From positions 1 through 12,675 of the forward strand of contig CAYNCU010000127.1 in assembly GCA_964395765.1 (NCBI GenBank): a stretch of DNA of 12,675 bases, given 5' to 3'. This DNA comes from DATDPY01 sp964395765. Its GTDB lineage: Bacteria > Bacteroidota > Bacteroidia > Cytophagales > Cyclobacteriaceae. Under the pieces are notes generated by a model, which was not told the DNA's origin, ran no database searches, and saw nothing but the letters and a program-made list of their open reading frames with translations. A program made the position numbers and the translations under genes. Shown one piece after another: positions 1 through 6,420 of the stretch (its first letter is position 1; each line of letters begins with the position of its first letter).

Positions 1-924
1 CTTAATAATTGAATCCCCCGGGATGACGGTGATATATTTAATATCCCCGTAACCGTCGCTGTTCATGGTGGAGCAAAAATACGCCCTTTGATGAGCGACA
101 TCAAGATCATAATAAAGTTCCCGGCCATTGGTATTGACCAGGTTTCCGAGATTCTCAGGAGGAGACCAGTTTCTCCAGGTATCATCGAGTCTTTTGGAGA
201 CATATAGATCAAAACTGCCTTCCCCTCCGTGGCCGTTGCTGGCAAAGATCAGGGTTTTGTTATCAGGGCAGATATAAGGAGTCATTTCCTCCAGCGAGGT
301 ATTGATCACAGGTCCCAGGTTCTGGATATCGGTCCAGGTACCGTCATGTCGTTTAAAGCAAACATAGATATCTTCCGCACCCTTTGAATCATAACTTTCC
401 ACGGACAGGACCATGACCTGGCCATCGGCGGATAACCGGGCATCCTGGTGTTCTGAATTCTGATGGTAATATTTGATTTCCACTGCCTGGGGGAAGCTCC
501 AGGAATTGCCATTCCGGTAGGACACCGAAATCCCTCTGGTAACCGGTTTTCCTCCTGAAGGATCATAATGGCCGACCAGGTAAACCGCATCTCCTCCATT
601 GAAAAAACCAATGATGGCATTGTATTCCTGGTTATTCCAGACGGGGCCGGCATTTTGGGCCGAAAGCCAGTTCCCAGCCGAATCCTGCCTGGAAAACCAT
701 ATATCCCCCGGGTCCCTCCTCCCTCCTACATTATCAGGGTGCTTGCTTCGGGTGAAATATAGCGTCTTCCCATCAGGGCTTAAAACAGGTGCCTGTTCGT
801 CGTAGGGGGAGTTAATATTGCTGCCGACGCTTTGTACCGGACCTTTATAGGTTCCCTGTGAATATATCATGACCGGCGCAAAAAGAGCAATAAATAAAAA
901 ATCAAGAAATACCTTTTTTTTCAT
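1..924 (-). CDS. Exported PD40 (WD40-like) beta-propeller protein, C-terminus cut by window edge
   Basis: An open frame of 308 codons runs from ATG at 924 to the left edge with no stop, so the 3' end is missing. Residues 1-22 form a signal peptide (MKKK, then a hydrophobic core, cleavage likely after IYS). The rest contains at least three PD40-type blades: SPDGKTLYFTRS at about residues 49-60, then SADGQVMVLSVESYD with a following EDIYV, and CPDNKTLIFASNGHGGEGSFDLY, which carries the GG-GxxDLY signature. A fourth, SDGYGDIKYI, lies at the edge. Such repeats form a beta-propeller in periplasmic or surface proteins of Bacteroidota, often with an OmpA-like peptidoglycan-binding domain at one end; whether that is present here cannot be seen. 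Substrate and role are unknown. It appears to be transcribed alone, with about 600 gene-free bases upstream. Confidence 0.85.
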   Translation of the reverse strand, partial: MKKKVFLDFLFIALFAPVMIYSQGTYKGPVQSVGSNINSPYDEQAPVLSPDGKTLYFTRSKHPDNVGGRRDPGDIWFSRQDSAGNWLSAQNAGPVWNNQEYNAIIGFFNGGDAVYLVGHYDPSGGKPVTRGISVSYRNGNSWSFPQAVEIKYYHQNSEHQDARLSADGQVMVLSVESYDSKGAEDIYVCFKRHDGTWTDIQNLGPVINTSLEEMTPYICPDNKTLIFASNGHGGEGSFDLYVSKRLDDTWRNWSPPENLGNLVNTNGRELYYDLDVAHQRAYFCSTMNSDGYGDIKYITVIPGDSIIK

Positions 925-963
925 CCTTATATAATTCTTCAAGCCTTTTTTTCAATTATAGTG

Positions 964-971
964 CAAATATT
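964..971 (-). promoter_or_regulatory. Possible -7 element for the PD40 gene
   Basis: On the minus strand the sequence reads AATATTTG followed by CA. This is one mismatch from the Bacteroidota -7 consensus TAnnTTTG and would give a leader of about 35 nt before the ATG at 924. The matching -33 element is weak (TTTC about 21 bp upstream), so this is a candidate only. Confidence 0.3.
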
Positions 972-1206
972 TAAAAATGTCAGCTAATTATTGAAACCTG
1001 TTTGTGGATAAGTTTTAATATTTTTTTTAAAATATGATACTATTATGAAATATTATTACCTCTTGGTTAATATTGTTTAGATAAAAGAATTAATTTTTAC
1101 CTGGAAAGCTATTATTAACATTTTACTCAAATCACCTTTTTTGAAAATGATTTTTGCACATTTAAGTCATTTCAATTAGGTTGTAAGATGGCAATAGTTT
1201 ATAGAG

Positions 1207-1340
1207 TAAACGATTTATTTTCCCGATAAAATAGTTCATAAAAGTATAGCTATTAATCATTATTACTAAAAGGCCTTCCTGATGATATCTTCAAAAGGCA
1301 ATTTACAGATTTTGATTTCATGTTGTTAAAAAATCGTTTA
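1207..1340. repeat. 10-bp inverted pair around 114 bp of gene-free DNA
   Basis: TAAACGATTT (1207-1216) and AAATCGTTTA (1331-1340) are perfect reverse complements. The inside also contains AAAAGGC twice (about 1268 and 1291). The arms do not extend with further pairing, and no flanking target duplication is evident. It may be the remnant of a small element or coincidence in A/T-rich DNA. Confidence 0.3.
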
Positions 1341-1414
1341 TCAGCTAAATAAAGTCGATACAATTATAAATCTGACTAACCTGGACAAGTCAAAACCCAA
1401 AAGTTAATATTTCC

Positions 1415-1468
1415 CGCAGATCACGCAGATTTTCGCTAATTTTTCAGCGCTAATTCACTCAATCTGCG
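1415..1468. repeat. CGCAGAT / CGCTAATT mosaic intergenic repeat
   Basis: Two direct CGCAGAT copies (1415-1421, 1424-1430) are followed by two CGCTAATT copies (1434-1441, 1448-1455) and then by AATCTGCG (1461-1468), the exact inverse of CGCAGATT at 1424-1431. Short alternating words of this type are, from memory, a common intergenic repeat in environmental Bacteroidota and some other phyla. The inverted ends could fold into a hairpin 45 nt long. It sits just downstream of the glycosylase gene. Confidence 0.55.
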
Positions 1469-1529
1469 AAAAAATATCTTGCCATTTTTGGCTAAGATTT
1501 AATTGTTAAAGAACTGACTATCCGATCCG

Positions 1530-2129
1530 CTATATTTTACTCACCCACTTATTATCCTTAATGTAAAATCGCCATGGCAGATGAGCATGCTCCCCGGCAT
1601 AATCGATTCCAATCCGTTTTGTTTTTATCGTTATGAAGTTAAGAAATTCCGGTCTGTCATTTTCTTCAATCCAGATTTTATCGCCACCCAGATATTCACC
1701 ATTAAATTCAAGATCGATACCCAGGGCCTTGCTGAGCGCACCGGGTCCGGAAGTTATCCTTGTATCGGATAATTTTTTCCTTCTGGCCATCATAATATCA
1801 ATTCCCTGCAACGGCTGTAAGCCTCTTATCAGCACTGCATCCGGTTCTTCTTTTATATTCGTCACCACATTGAATAAAAAATGAATCCCGTAATTCATAA
1901 AAACATAGGCGACTCCCCCCTCTTCAAACATTACTGAATTCCTGCGGGTTTTTCTTTTCTGAAAAGCATGACAGGCTTTATCATCGGAACGGTAAGCTTC
2001 AGTTTCAACAATAATACCCGAGGTGAGCGAACCCCCGACATGGGTTGAAAGTATTTTCCCGAGCAACTCCCTGGCTATTTTCGTAACGTCGGGCCGGATA
2101 TAAAACTCTCGGGGTAGTTTATTTTGCAT
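1530..2129 (-). CDS. aag: DNA-3-methyladenine glycosylase (AAG/MPG family)
   Basis: The 199-residue protein is a full-length monofunctional DNA glycosylase of the alkyladenine (AAG/MPG) family, which flips out and removes alkylated purines such as 3-methyladenine in base-excision repair. The family signature GIIVETEAY is at residues 38-46. By alignment to human AAG, E44 corresponds to catalytic Glu125, Y46 to the base-stacking Tyr127, H54 to His136 and N87 to Asn169. Other conserved segments are the YVFMNYGIHFLFNVV block (75-89), IRGLQPLQG (101-109) and TSGPGALSKALGI (126-138). The family is usually about 190-210 residues in bacteria, so it is complete. ATG at 2129 gives the normal distance to the domain. 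It is a single gene, with a promoter-like pair immediately upstream. Confidence 0.93.
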   Translation of the reverse strand: MQNKLPREFYIRPDVTKIARELLGKILSTHVGGSLTSGIIVETEAYRSDDKACHAFQKRKTRRNSVMFEEGGVAYVFMNYGIHFLFNVVTNIKEEPDAVLIRGLQPLQGIDIMMARRKKLSDTRITSGPGALSKALGIDLEFNGEYLGGDKIWIEENDRPEFLNFITIKTKRIGIDYAGEHAHLPWRFYIKDNKWVSKI

Positions 2130-2143
2130 GTCTCACAAAACTT

Positions 2144-2175
2144 AAAATATAATCTGATAACGTTTGTCTTCAAAA
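2144..2175 (-). promoter_or_regulatory. Candidate Bacteroidota-type promoter for the glycosylase gene
   Basis: On the minus strand TTTTG (2171-2175) is followed by a 19-bp spacer and TATATTTT (2144-2151), close to the TTTG-19-TAnnTTTG pattern of Bacteroidota promoters. Transcription would begin only about 8-10 nt before the ATG at 2129, giving a very short leader. Confidence 0.4.
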
Positions 2176-2238
2176 CCGAAACCTCAGGCCGGATTCCGGA
2201 AAACAAGGTTAAATATAGTTTTATAGTTACAAATATTC

Positions 2239-2269
2239 TTTGCTTACTGAGGGAATGTATTTATTTTTA
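2239..2269 (+). promoter_or_regulatory. Candidate promoter for the DUF2911 gene
   Basis: TTTG (2239-2242), a 19-bp spacer and TATTTTTA (2262-2269) match the Bacteroidota arrangement with one mismatch in the -7 box. If used, the transcript would have a long leader of about 165 nt before the ATG at 2442. Confidence 0.3.
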
Positions 2270-2441
2270 AATCCGGGTTATAAACTGTTACAATAATCAG
2301 GCAAAAATTAAATTTCAAATAACAGTTACTTCAGTCTTTACACCGGAGGCATTCATTTCCCGAATAATTACCTGAAAAATTAGACCTGACTGAAACGGGA
2401 TAAAATCAATAATTAATCATTCACCAAATAAATCAATAATA

Positions 2442-3308
2442 ATGAAAAAAACATTTTCGCTGATTATGACGATCGCATTTTTATCGGCGGTTGGAATAAC
2501 ATTACATGCCCAGGTGATCAGAACACCCAGGCCGAGCCCTACTTCGACGGTAACGCAAAGTGTTGGACTTACGGATATCACCATTACCTATTCAAGGCCC
2601 GGGGTAAAAGACAGAGTTATTATGGGTGATCTTGTTCCCTACGGAAAAATTTGGCGTACCGGGGCCAATATGGCGACTAAAATCGATTTCAGTGACAGCG
2701 TATCCGTGGAGGGACATCCCCTGAAAGCCGGTACTTATGCCTTGTTTACTATTCCCGGCAAGGATGAGTGGACGATTATCTTTAACTCCAATTACAACCA
2801 GGACGGAGCATTCAACTACAAGGAGTCTGAGGACGTATTACGGTTTAATGTAAAACCCCGGCATTTGAGTGAAAAGGTGGAAACATTCCGGATCGACATT
2901 AACAACATCAGGAATTCAACCGCTACCATCGACCTGGCTTGGGAAAATACGCTGGTCAGTTTTAAAGTCGATGTTGGAACGGATGCCAAAGTAATGGCTG
3001 AAATAAAAAGAGCTATGACTCCTTCCGCAGAAGCCGGGAAATATACGACCGCTGCCAACTATTATTATTCGCAGGGACTTGACATGAACCAGGCTTTGGA
3101 ATGGGTCAACAAGGCTGTCCAGATCACTCCGGATAATTACCGGTCCTTGTACCTGAAATCAAATATCCAGGGCAAGATGGGTAATTACAAAGATGCCCTT
3201 GCCACTGCTCAGCAGTCACTTAACCTTGCCACAAAAGACAATAATGACGAATACATAAACTTTAATAAAAAGAACATTGCCGAATGGCAGCCTAAAATTC
3301 AAAAGTAA
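2442..3308 (+). CDS. Exported DUF2911 protein with C-terminal TPR
   Basis: The 288-residue protein starts with a Sec signal peptide (MKK, then a hydrophobic stretch ending ITLHA at about residue 23), so it is periplasmic or surface-exposed. Residues ~30-175 match DUF2911 by recognisable blocks: TQSVGLTDITITYSRPGVK, then GDLVPYGKIWRTGANMAT, LKAGTYALFTIPG and DEWTIIFN. Residues ~195-285 look like one or two tetratricopeptide repeats (YYYSQGLDMNQALEWVNKAV, then YLKSNIQGKMGNYKDALATA). DUF2911 has no established biochemical function; the TPR tail suggests a protein-protein contact. It has no partner gene in the same direction and ends just before a small repeat element that may act as its terminator. 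Confidence 0.88.
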   Translation: MKKTFSLIMTIAFLSAVGITLHAQVIRTPRPSPTSTVTQSVGLTDITITYSRPGVKDRVIMGDLVPYGKIWRTGANMATKIDFSDSVSVEGHPLKAGTYALFTIPGKDEWTIIFNSNYNQDGAFNYKESEDVLRFNVKPRHLSEKVETFRIDINNIRNSTATIDLAWENTLVSFKVDVGTDAKVMAEIKRAMTPSAEAGKYTTAANYYYSQGLDMNQALEWVNKAVQITPDNYRSLYLKSNIQGKMGNYKDALATAQQSLNLATKDNNDEYINFNKKNIAEWQPKIQK

Positions 3309-3309
3309 A

Positions 3310-3398
3310 TTTTTATTTTTGCCACTAAGGTCCCGGGACGTAAAAAGAGTATTCCCAGTGAATCATAGCGACCGCGAGCCTTAGTGGTTTTTATTTTT
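3310..3398. repeat. MITE-like element: 9-bp inverted ends, 11-bp flanking direct repeats
   Basis: CCACTAAGG (3322-3330) and CCTTAGTGG (3379-3387) are perfect inverted repeats bounding a ~66-bp unit. The unit is flanked by identical TTTTTATTTTT words (3310-3320 and 3388-3398), with one extra G on the left. Inside is a perfect 10-bp palindrome, GTCCCGGGAC (3330-3339). It lies between convergent genes. On the plus strand the right arm is followed by the T-rich word, so the structure could also terminate the DUF2911 transcript, although its loop of 48 nt is long for an intrinsic terminator. The flanking repeats are low-complexity and may not be a true target duplication. Confidence 0.45.
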
Positions 3399-3439
3399 AC
3401 CTGACCCTTAATTGTTCTAAAACTTCCAGACAAATTATG

Positions 3440-5146
3440 TTATTCCTTCTTTGATCCGGATGATTTTTGAAGGATAAAGGCGATCATCACGGTGATGGCT
3501 AACCCAATTGCATTATACCAGAGATAGCCGATATTCAATACTTTATACACGGTTAAAAAATGCAGGATGATGACGGCAATTTCGGCGATAATGGCCGAAG
3601 TGAATATCGCAAATCCCCTGATCGATCGAAGGAAGAAAGCGCAAAGAAATATTCCCAGTATGGTTCCATAAAAAAGACTCCCGATTATATTTACGGCCTG
3701 GATAAGGTTCTCCGATTGATTGGCAAACAGGGCAAAGGAAATGGCCACGATTCCCCAGAAGGCAGTCAGCACTTTGGAAACGATCACATAATGTTTTTCA
3801 GAGTTATTCCCCGATACAATACGTTTATAAAAATCAACCGTTGTGGTCGATGCCAGGGCATTCAATTCGCTGGAAGAAGACGACATGGCGGCCGCAAAAA
3901 TCACAGCCAGTAAAAGTCCGATTACTCCTTTCGGCAGGTATTTCATGATAAATGTCAGAAACACATAGTCCGAATCATTGGTATCATAACCCGGGTCGGA
4001 TGATACAATCATTTGTTTTACCCGATTCCGTATGGACTCCGATTGTTTTTCGAGTTGTTGTACATTTTCCGCTGAGGCGTTTGCCTTTTCTTCATTCCCG
4101 TTTTTCATAAAGCCTATCATATTGAGGATCCCCTCCCTTTTCGCTTTAAAATTTTCCCCGTAAACTTTCGAAAGGGAATCATAGGCGGCGGGGTGTTCCT
4201 TTAAAAGGATATTATTTACGGCGCCCTCCTTAAAATATACCGGGGGTTGAATAAACTGGTAAAACACGAAGACCATCACGCCGGTAAATAGAATAAAAAA
4301 CTGCATAGGAACTTTGAGTATTGCGTTGAACATGAGCCCCATCCTGCTTTCCGTTACATTTTTCCCGGTTAAATACCTGCCTACCTGGGACTGGTCCGTG
4401 CCGAAATATGACATGGCCAGAAAAAGCCCGCCTGTCATGCCCGACCAGAAAGTATACCGTTTACTGATATCCAGGGAAAAATCCACCGCCTGCAGCTTAT
4501 GCATCTTCCCGGCAATGTGCAAAGCATCCAGGAAAGAAACATCCTTTGGAAAATAGCTGATGATCAGGAAAAAGGCCGTAATCATTCCGCAGAAGATGAT
4601 GCCCATCTGGAATTTCTGGGTAAGGCTTACTGCACGCGTCCCGCCTGACACAGTATAGATTACGACCATCACGCCGGTAAGCAGAACGGTAAAGCTCAGG
4701 TTCCAGTGAAGGATGGATGAAATGATGATCGCCGGGGCATAGATGGTAATCCCCGCCGCCAGGCCACGCTGAATTAAAAATAAAAATGCTCCCAGCAACC
4801 TCGTTTTAAGGTCAAATCTCTTTTCCAGGTATTCATAAGCGGTAAAAACTTTCAGCTTGTAATAAATAGGAATAAAAACCGCAGAAATTATGATCAAGGC
4901 TAATGGCAGACCGAAATAATTCTGAACGAAGGACATGCCGTCGGTATATCCCTGGCCCGGCGTACTTAAAAAAGTTATTGCGCTGGCCTGGGTAGCCATG
5001 ACCGAAAGACCTATCGTCCCCCATTTCATGCTATGGTTACCCAGGAAATAGCCCTCAATATTCCGGTTTCCCCGGGTTTTATAGGAACCGTACAACACAA
5101 TAAAAATGAGTGTACCGAAAAGAACAATAAGATCAATAGTGCTCAT
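3440..5146 (-). CDS. Sodium:solute symporter (SSS family)
   Basis: This is an inner-membrane Na+-coupled transporter of the SSS (SLC5-like) family; the substrate cannot be told from sequence. I place the start at ATG 5146, giving 568 residues: it overlaps the stop of the upstream 52-residue gene (ATGA), whereas the longer frame from 5209 lies wholly within that gene. About 13 hydrophobic segments are visible. The first core helix has the Na+-site region SVMATQASAITFLSTPGQG (about residues 48-66), and the later Na+-site helix contains AAAMSSSSSELNALAS (~419-434). A TVSGGTRAV loop and an FGTDQSQVGRYLTGK segment are family-typical. A hydrophilic, partly coiled-coil-like stretch of ~95 residues (about 301-395) interrupts the helices before the serine-rich helix. 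It is the last gene of the operon. Confidence 0.93.
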   Translation of the reverse strand: MSTIDLIVLFGTLIFIVLYGSYKTRGNRNIEGYFLGNHSMKWGTIGLSVMATQASAITFLSTPGQGYTDGMSFVQNYFGLPLALIIISAVFIPIYYKLKVFTAYEYLEKRFDLKTRLLGAFLFLIQRGLAAGITIYAPAIIISSILHWNLSFTVLLTGVMVVIYTVSGGTRAVSLTQKFQMGIIFCGMITAFFLIISYFPKDVSFLDALHIAGKMHKLQAVDFSLDISKRYTFWSGMTGGLFLAMSYFGTDQSQVGRYLTGKNVTESRMGLMFNAILKVPMQFFILFTGVMVFVFYQFIQPPVYFKEGAVNNILLKEHPAAYDSLSKVYGENFKAKREGILNMIGFMKNGNEEKANASAENVQQLEKQSESIRNRVKQMIVSSDPGYDTNDSDYVFLTFIMKYLPKGVIGLLLAVIFAAAMSSSSSELNALASTTTVDFYKRIVSGNNSEKHYVIVSKVLTAFWGIVAISFALFANQSENLIQAVNIIGSLFYGTILGIFLCAFFLRSIRGFAIFTSAIIAEIAVIILHFLTVYKVLNIGYLWYNAIGLAITVMIAFILQKSSGSKKE

Positions 5147-5301
5147 GCGAAATGAATAGAAAATAGGTAGAATAATCCAATCAAAATAAAGAGGATCAGC
5201 ATAACCCACCCATAGAGCTTTGACCAGCGGGTGAAAAACGGCGGCTTGTCATCGGGCAAAAGCTTCCTGTCATCATGTAGGTTATCCTTCGGTACGGTCA
5301 T
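5143..5301 (-). CDS. Small single-span membrane protein (52 aa), probable symporter partner
   Basis: A short frame of 52 codons from ATG 5301 to TGA 5143 sits exactly between the phosphatase and symporter genes. Its ATG overlaps the phosphatase stop (ATGA, 5298-5301) and its TGA overlaps the symporter start (ATGA, 5143-5146), the classic geometry of translational coupling. Residues 1-28 are polar and charged (MTVPKDNLHDDRKLLPDDKP, then PFFTRWSK). Residues 29-48 form one strongly hydrophobic helix (LYGWVMLILFILIGLFYLFS), and the tail is only IHFA. The charge pattern suggests a cytoplasmic N-terminus. Several SSS transporters are encoded with small membrane proteins (DUF485/YjcH with ActP, YhdT with PanF, DUF4212), so an accessory subunit is a reasonable inference. 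I do not recognise a named family. Confidence 0.82.
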   Translation of the reverse strand: MTVPKDNLHDDRKLLPDDKPPFFTRWSKLYGWVMLILFILIGLFYLFSIHFA

Positions 5302-5930
5302 AATACATTGGCTTCGAGACTATCCAGGTGAGAACGATCATTACTGACTTCTATACTGAACTTATTTCCATTGAAATTAAGTTGGTACAAACTGAAATTA
5401 TCATGGTCGAATTTATCCATATCACTGATCTCATTTCCGGTTAACCATGAGAGCAGAATTTTCATGGCTCTTCCATGGGTGCAGATAATGACCAGTTTTT
5501 CATTCCCTGCCAGGATCTTATTAATGGCTTCCTCCTGCCTCGCCTTCACCTGTACCGGGCTTTCGCCTCCATCCATGAAGCGCGTAATATTTCCTTGTTT
5601 CCATGATTCTATAATATTATAATAAAGCTGGTTGGATTTTTCGCTGAAGGGAACTCCCTCGGTGATCCCCCAGCTTAGTTCATTTAATCCGGTCAGGATT
5701 TCATGCGGTATTCCAAGATCGATAAAAAGCTGCACTGATTGTATGGTCCGTTGTAAAGCTGAAGTATAGATTTTTTCGAAAGGAGTATTTTTGTATTTAT
5801 TGAAAAACATCCGGGCCTGAGTCAATCCATTCCTGTTCAGGGAAGAATCGATACCACTTCCCTGTACAATTCCGGTTTTGTTGAAATCTGTCTCACCATG
5901 ACGGATGAGAAATATCCTTTTCGAGCGCAA
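5298..5930 (-). CDS. Histidine phosphatase family protein (phosphoglycerate mutase-like)
   Basis: The 210-residue protein belongs to the histidine phosphatase superfamily, whose catalytic His is transiently phosphorylated. The LIRHGETDFN motif is at residues 8-17 (R10, H11 nucleophile, G12, E13). R61 in SALQRTIQS, E84 in LNELSWGITEG (proposed acid) and H152 in CTHGRAMK complete the active site. The length suits the cofactor-dependent-PGM-like, alpha-ribazole phosphatase-like or broad-specificity phosphatase branches; the substrate is undetermined. The start codon is TTG (5928-5930): the frame upstream reaches a stop nine codons earlier without any ATG, and RHG must lie near the N-terminus. 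It is the first gene of a three-gene operon and overlaps the next gene by 4 nt. It is divergent from the thioesterase gene. Confidence 0.9.
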   Translation of the reverse strand: MRSKRIFLIRHGETDFNKTGIVQGSGIDSSLNRNGLTQARMFFNKYKNTPFEKIYTSALQRTIQSVQLFIDLGIPHEILTGLNELSWGITEGVPFSEKSNQLYYNIIESWKQGNITRFMDGGESPVQVKARQEEAINKILAGNEKLVIICTHGRAMKILLSWLTGNEISDMDKFDHDNFSLYQLNFNGNKFSIEVSNDRSHLDSLEANVL

Positions 5931-5985
5931 TTTTGAATTTTTATGGCCAAAGATTTATATATTTCATTTTAATTGCAAATACAAC

Positions 5986-6408
5986 ATGTTTAATCGTGAT
6001 ATTAAAACCGTAGAATTAAACGACTTATGTAAAGATACCATGGTCTCCCACCTGGGTATCGAATTCACAGAAATCAGCAGCGATTATCTGAAGGCAAGGA
6101 TGCCGGTAGATCACCGGACCGTGCAGCCTTTCAGGGTTTTACATGGCGGCGCTTCGCTCGCCCTGGCAGAAACCCTGGGAAGTATCGCATCCTACCTGGT
6201 GGTGGATCAGGATCAGTATTACTGCGTTGGCATGGAGATCAACGCCAATCATATACGCCCGGCCGCCACCGGTTGGGTTTATGGAACCGTGAAATCCATA
6301 CATATCGGCAAAAAGTCCCATATTTGGGAAATAATTATAAACAATGAGGAAGAAAAACTGGTTTGCATAAGCAGGATCACGATGGCAATAATCGATAAGA
6401 AGAATTAA
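5986..6408 (+). CDS. menI: Hotdog-fold acyl-CoA thioesterase, probably DHNA-CoA hydrolase
   Basis: The 140-residue protein from ATG 5986 is a PaaI/YdiI-type hotdog thioesterase. Diagnostic features are the RVLHGGASLALAETLGSIAS block (about residues 50-69), with the HGG oxyanion region and catalytic Glu in LAETLG, plus the C-terminal strands GTVKSIHIGKKSHIWEI and LVCISRITMAI. An in-frame upstream ATG at 5905 would add 27 residues but runs into the divergent phosphatase gene and precedes the domain; family members are about 135-145 residues, so 5986 is preferred. It lies 12 nt before an isochorismate synthase gene, which supports 1,4-dihydroxy-2-naphthoyl-CoA hydrolysis in menaquinone synthesis. 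That specificity is inferred from context. A possible promoter is TTTTG at 5931 and TATATTTC at 5958, with a slightly long 22-bp spacer. Confidence 0.85.
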   Translation: MFNRDIKTVELNDLCKDTMVSHLGIEFTEISSDYLKARMPVDHRTVQPFRVLHGGASLALAETLGSIASYLVVDQDQYYCVGMEINANHIRPAATGWVYGTVKSIHIGKKSHIWEIIINNEEEKLVCISRITMAIIDKKN

Positions 6409-6420
6409 TATTTTTTAGCA

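Larger units (their letters stand above)
925..1529. other. Gene-free A/T-rich interval (605 bases)
   Basis: This stretch between two minus-strand genes has no convincing coding frame; the open frames that start with ATG are only 10-15 codons. It holds the PD40 promoter candidate at its left end, a solitary perfect DnaA-box-like nonamer (TGTGGATAA, 1003-1011), a 10-bp inverted pair (1207-1216 and 1331-1340), and a CGCAGAT-type repeat near the right end. No tRNA or recognisable RNA fold was found. Confidence 0.7.
2130..2441. other. Divergent intergenic region (312 bases) between glycosylase and DUF2911 genes
   Basis: No coding frame is evident. It contains promoter-like pairs for both flanking genes and an 8-bp inverted pair, AACTGTTA (2283-2290) and TAACAGTT (2320-2327), which would lie in the plus-strand leader. 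No riboswitch or RNA gene was recognised. Confidence 0.6.

Noticed and set aside
306..805. Several open frames on both strands within 63-805
   Set aside because: They are out of frame with the continuous 308-codon PD40 frame, which has a signal peptide and repeat motifs.
1003..1011. Perfect DnaA-box nonamer (TTATCCACA on the minus strand) beside A/T-rich DNA, suggesting a replication origin
   Set aside because: It is solitary, with no further boxes nearby and no dnaA, dnaN or similar neighbour; a single match in 12.7 kb is expected by chance often enough.
1269..1370. Tiny frames of 10-15 codons in the 925-1529 interval
   Set aside because: No ribosome site, promoter support or protein-like composition.
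3314..3321. Perfect TAnnTTTG word (TATTTTTG) on the plus strand as a promoter
   Set aside because: No -33 partner at 19-21 bp and no plus-strand gene follows; it is part of the T-rich repeat flank.
5147..5209. 21-codon N-terminal extension of the symporter (start at 5209)
   Set aside because: It lies wholly inside the 52-residue gene in another frame, and the ATG at 5146 overlaps that gene's stop as in coupled operons.
5905..5985. 27-codon N-terminal extension of the thioesterase
   Set aside because: It overlaps the divergent phosphatase start and promoter region and precedes the normal start of the hotdog domain.
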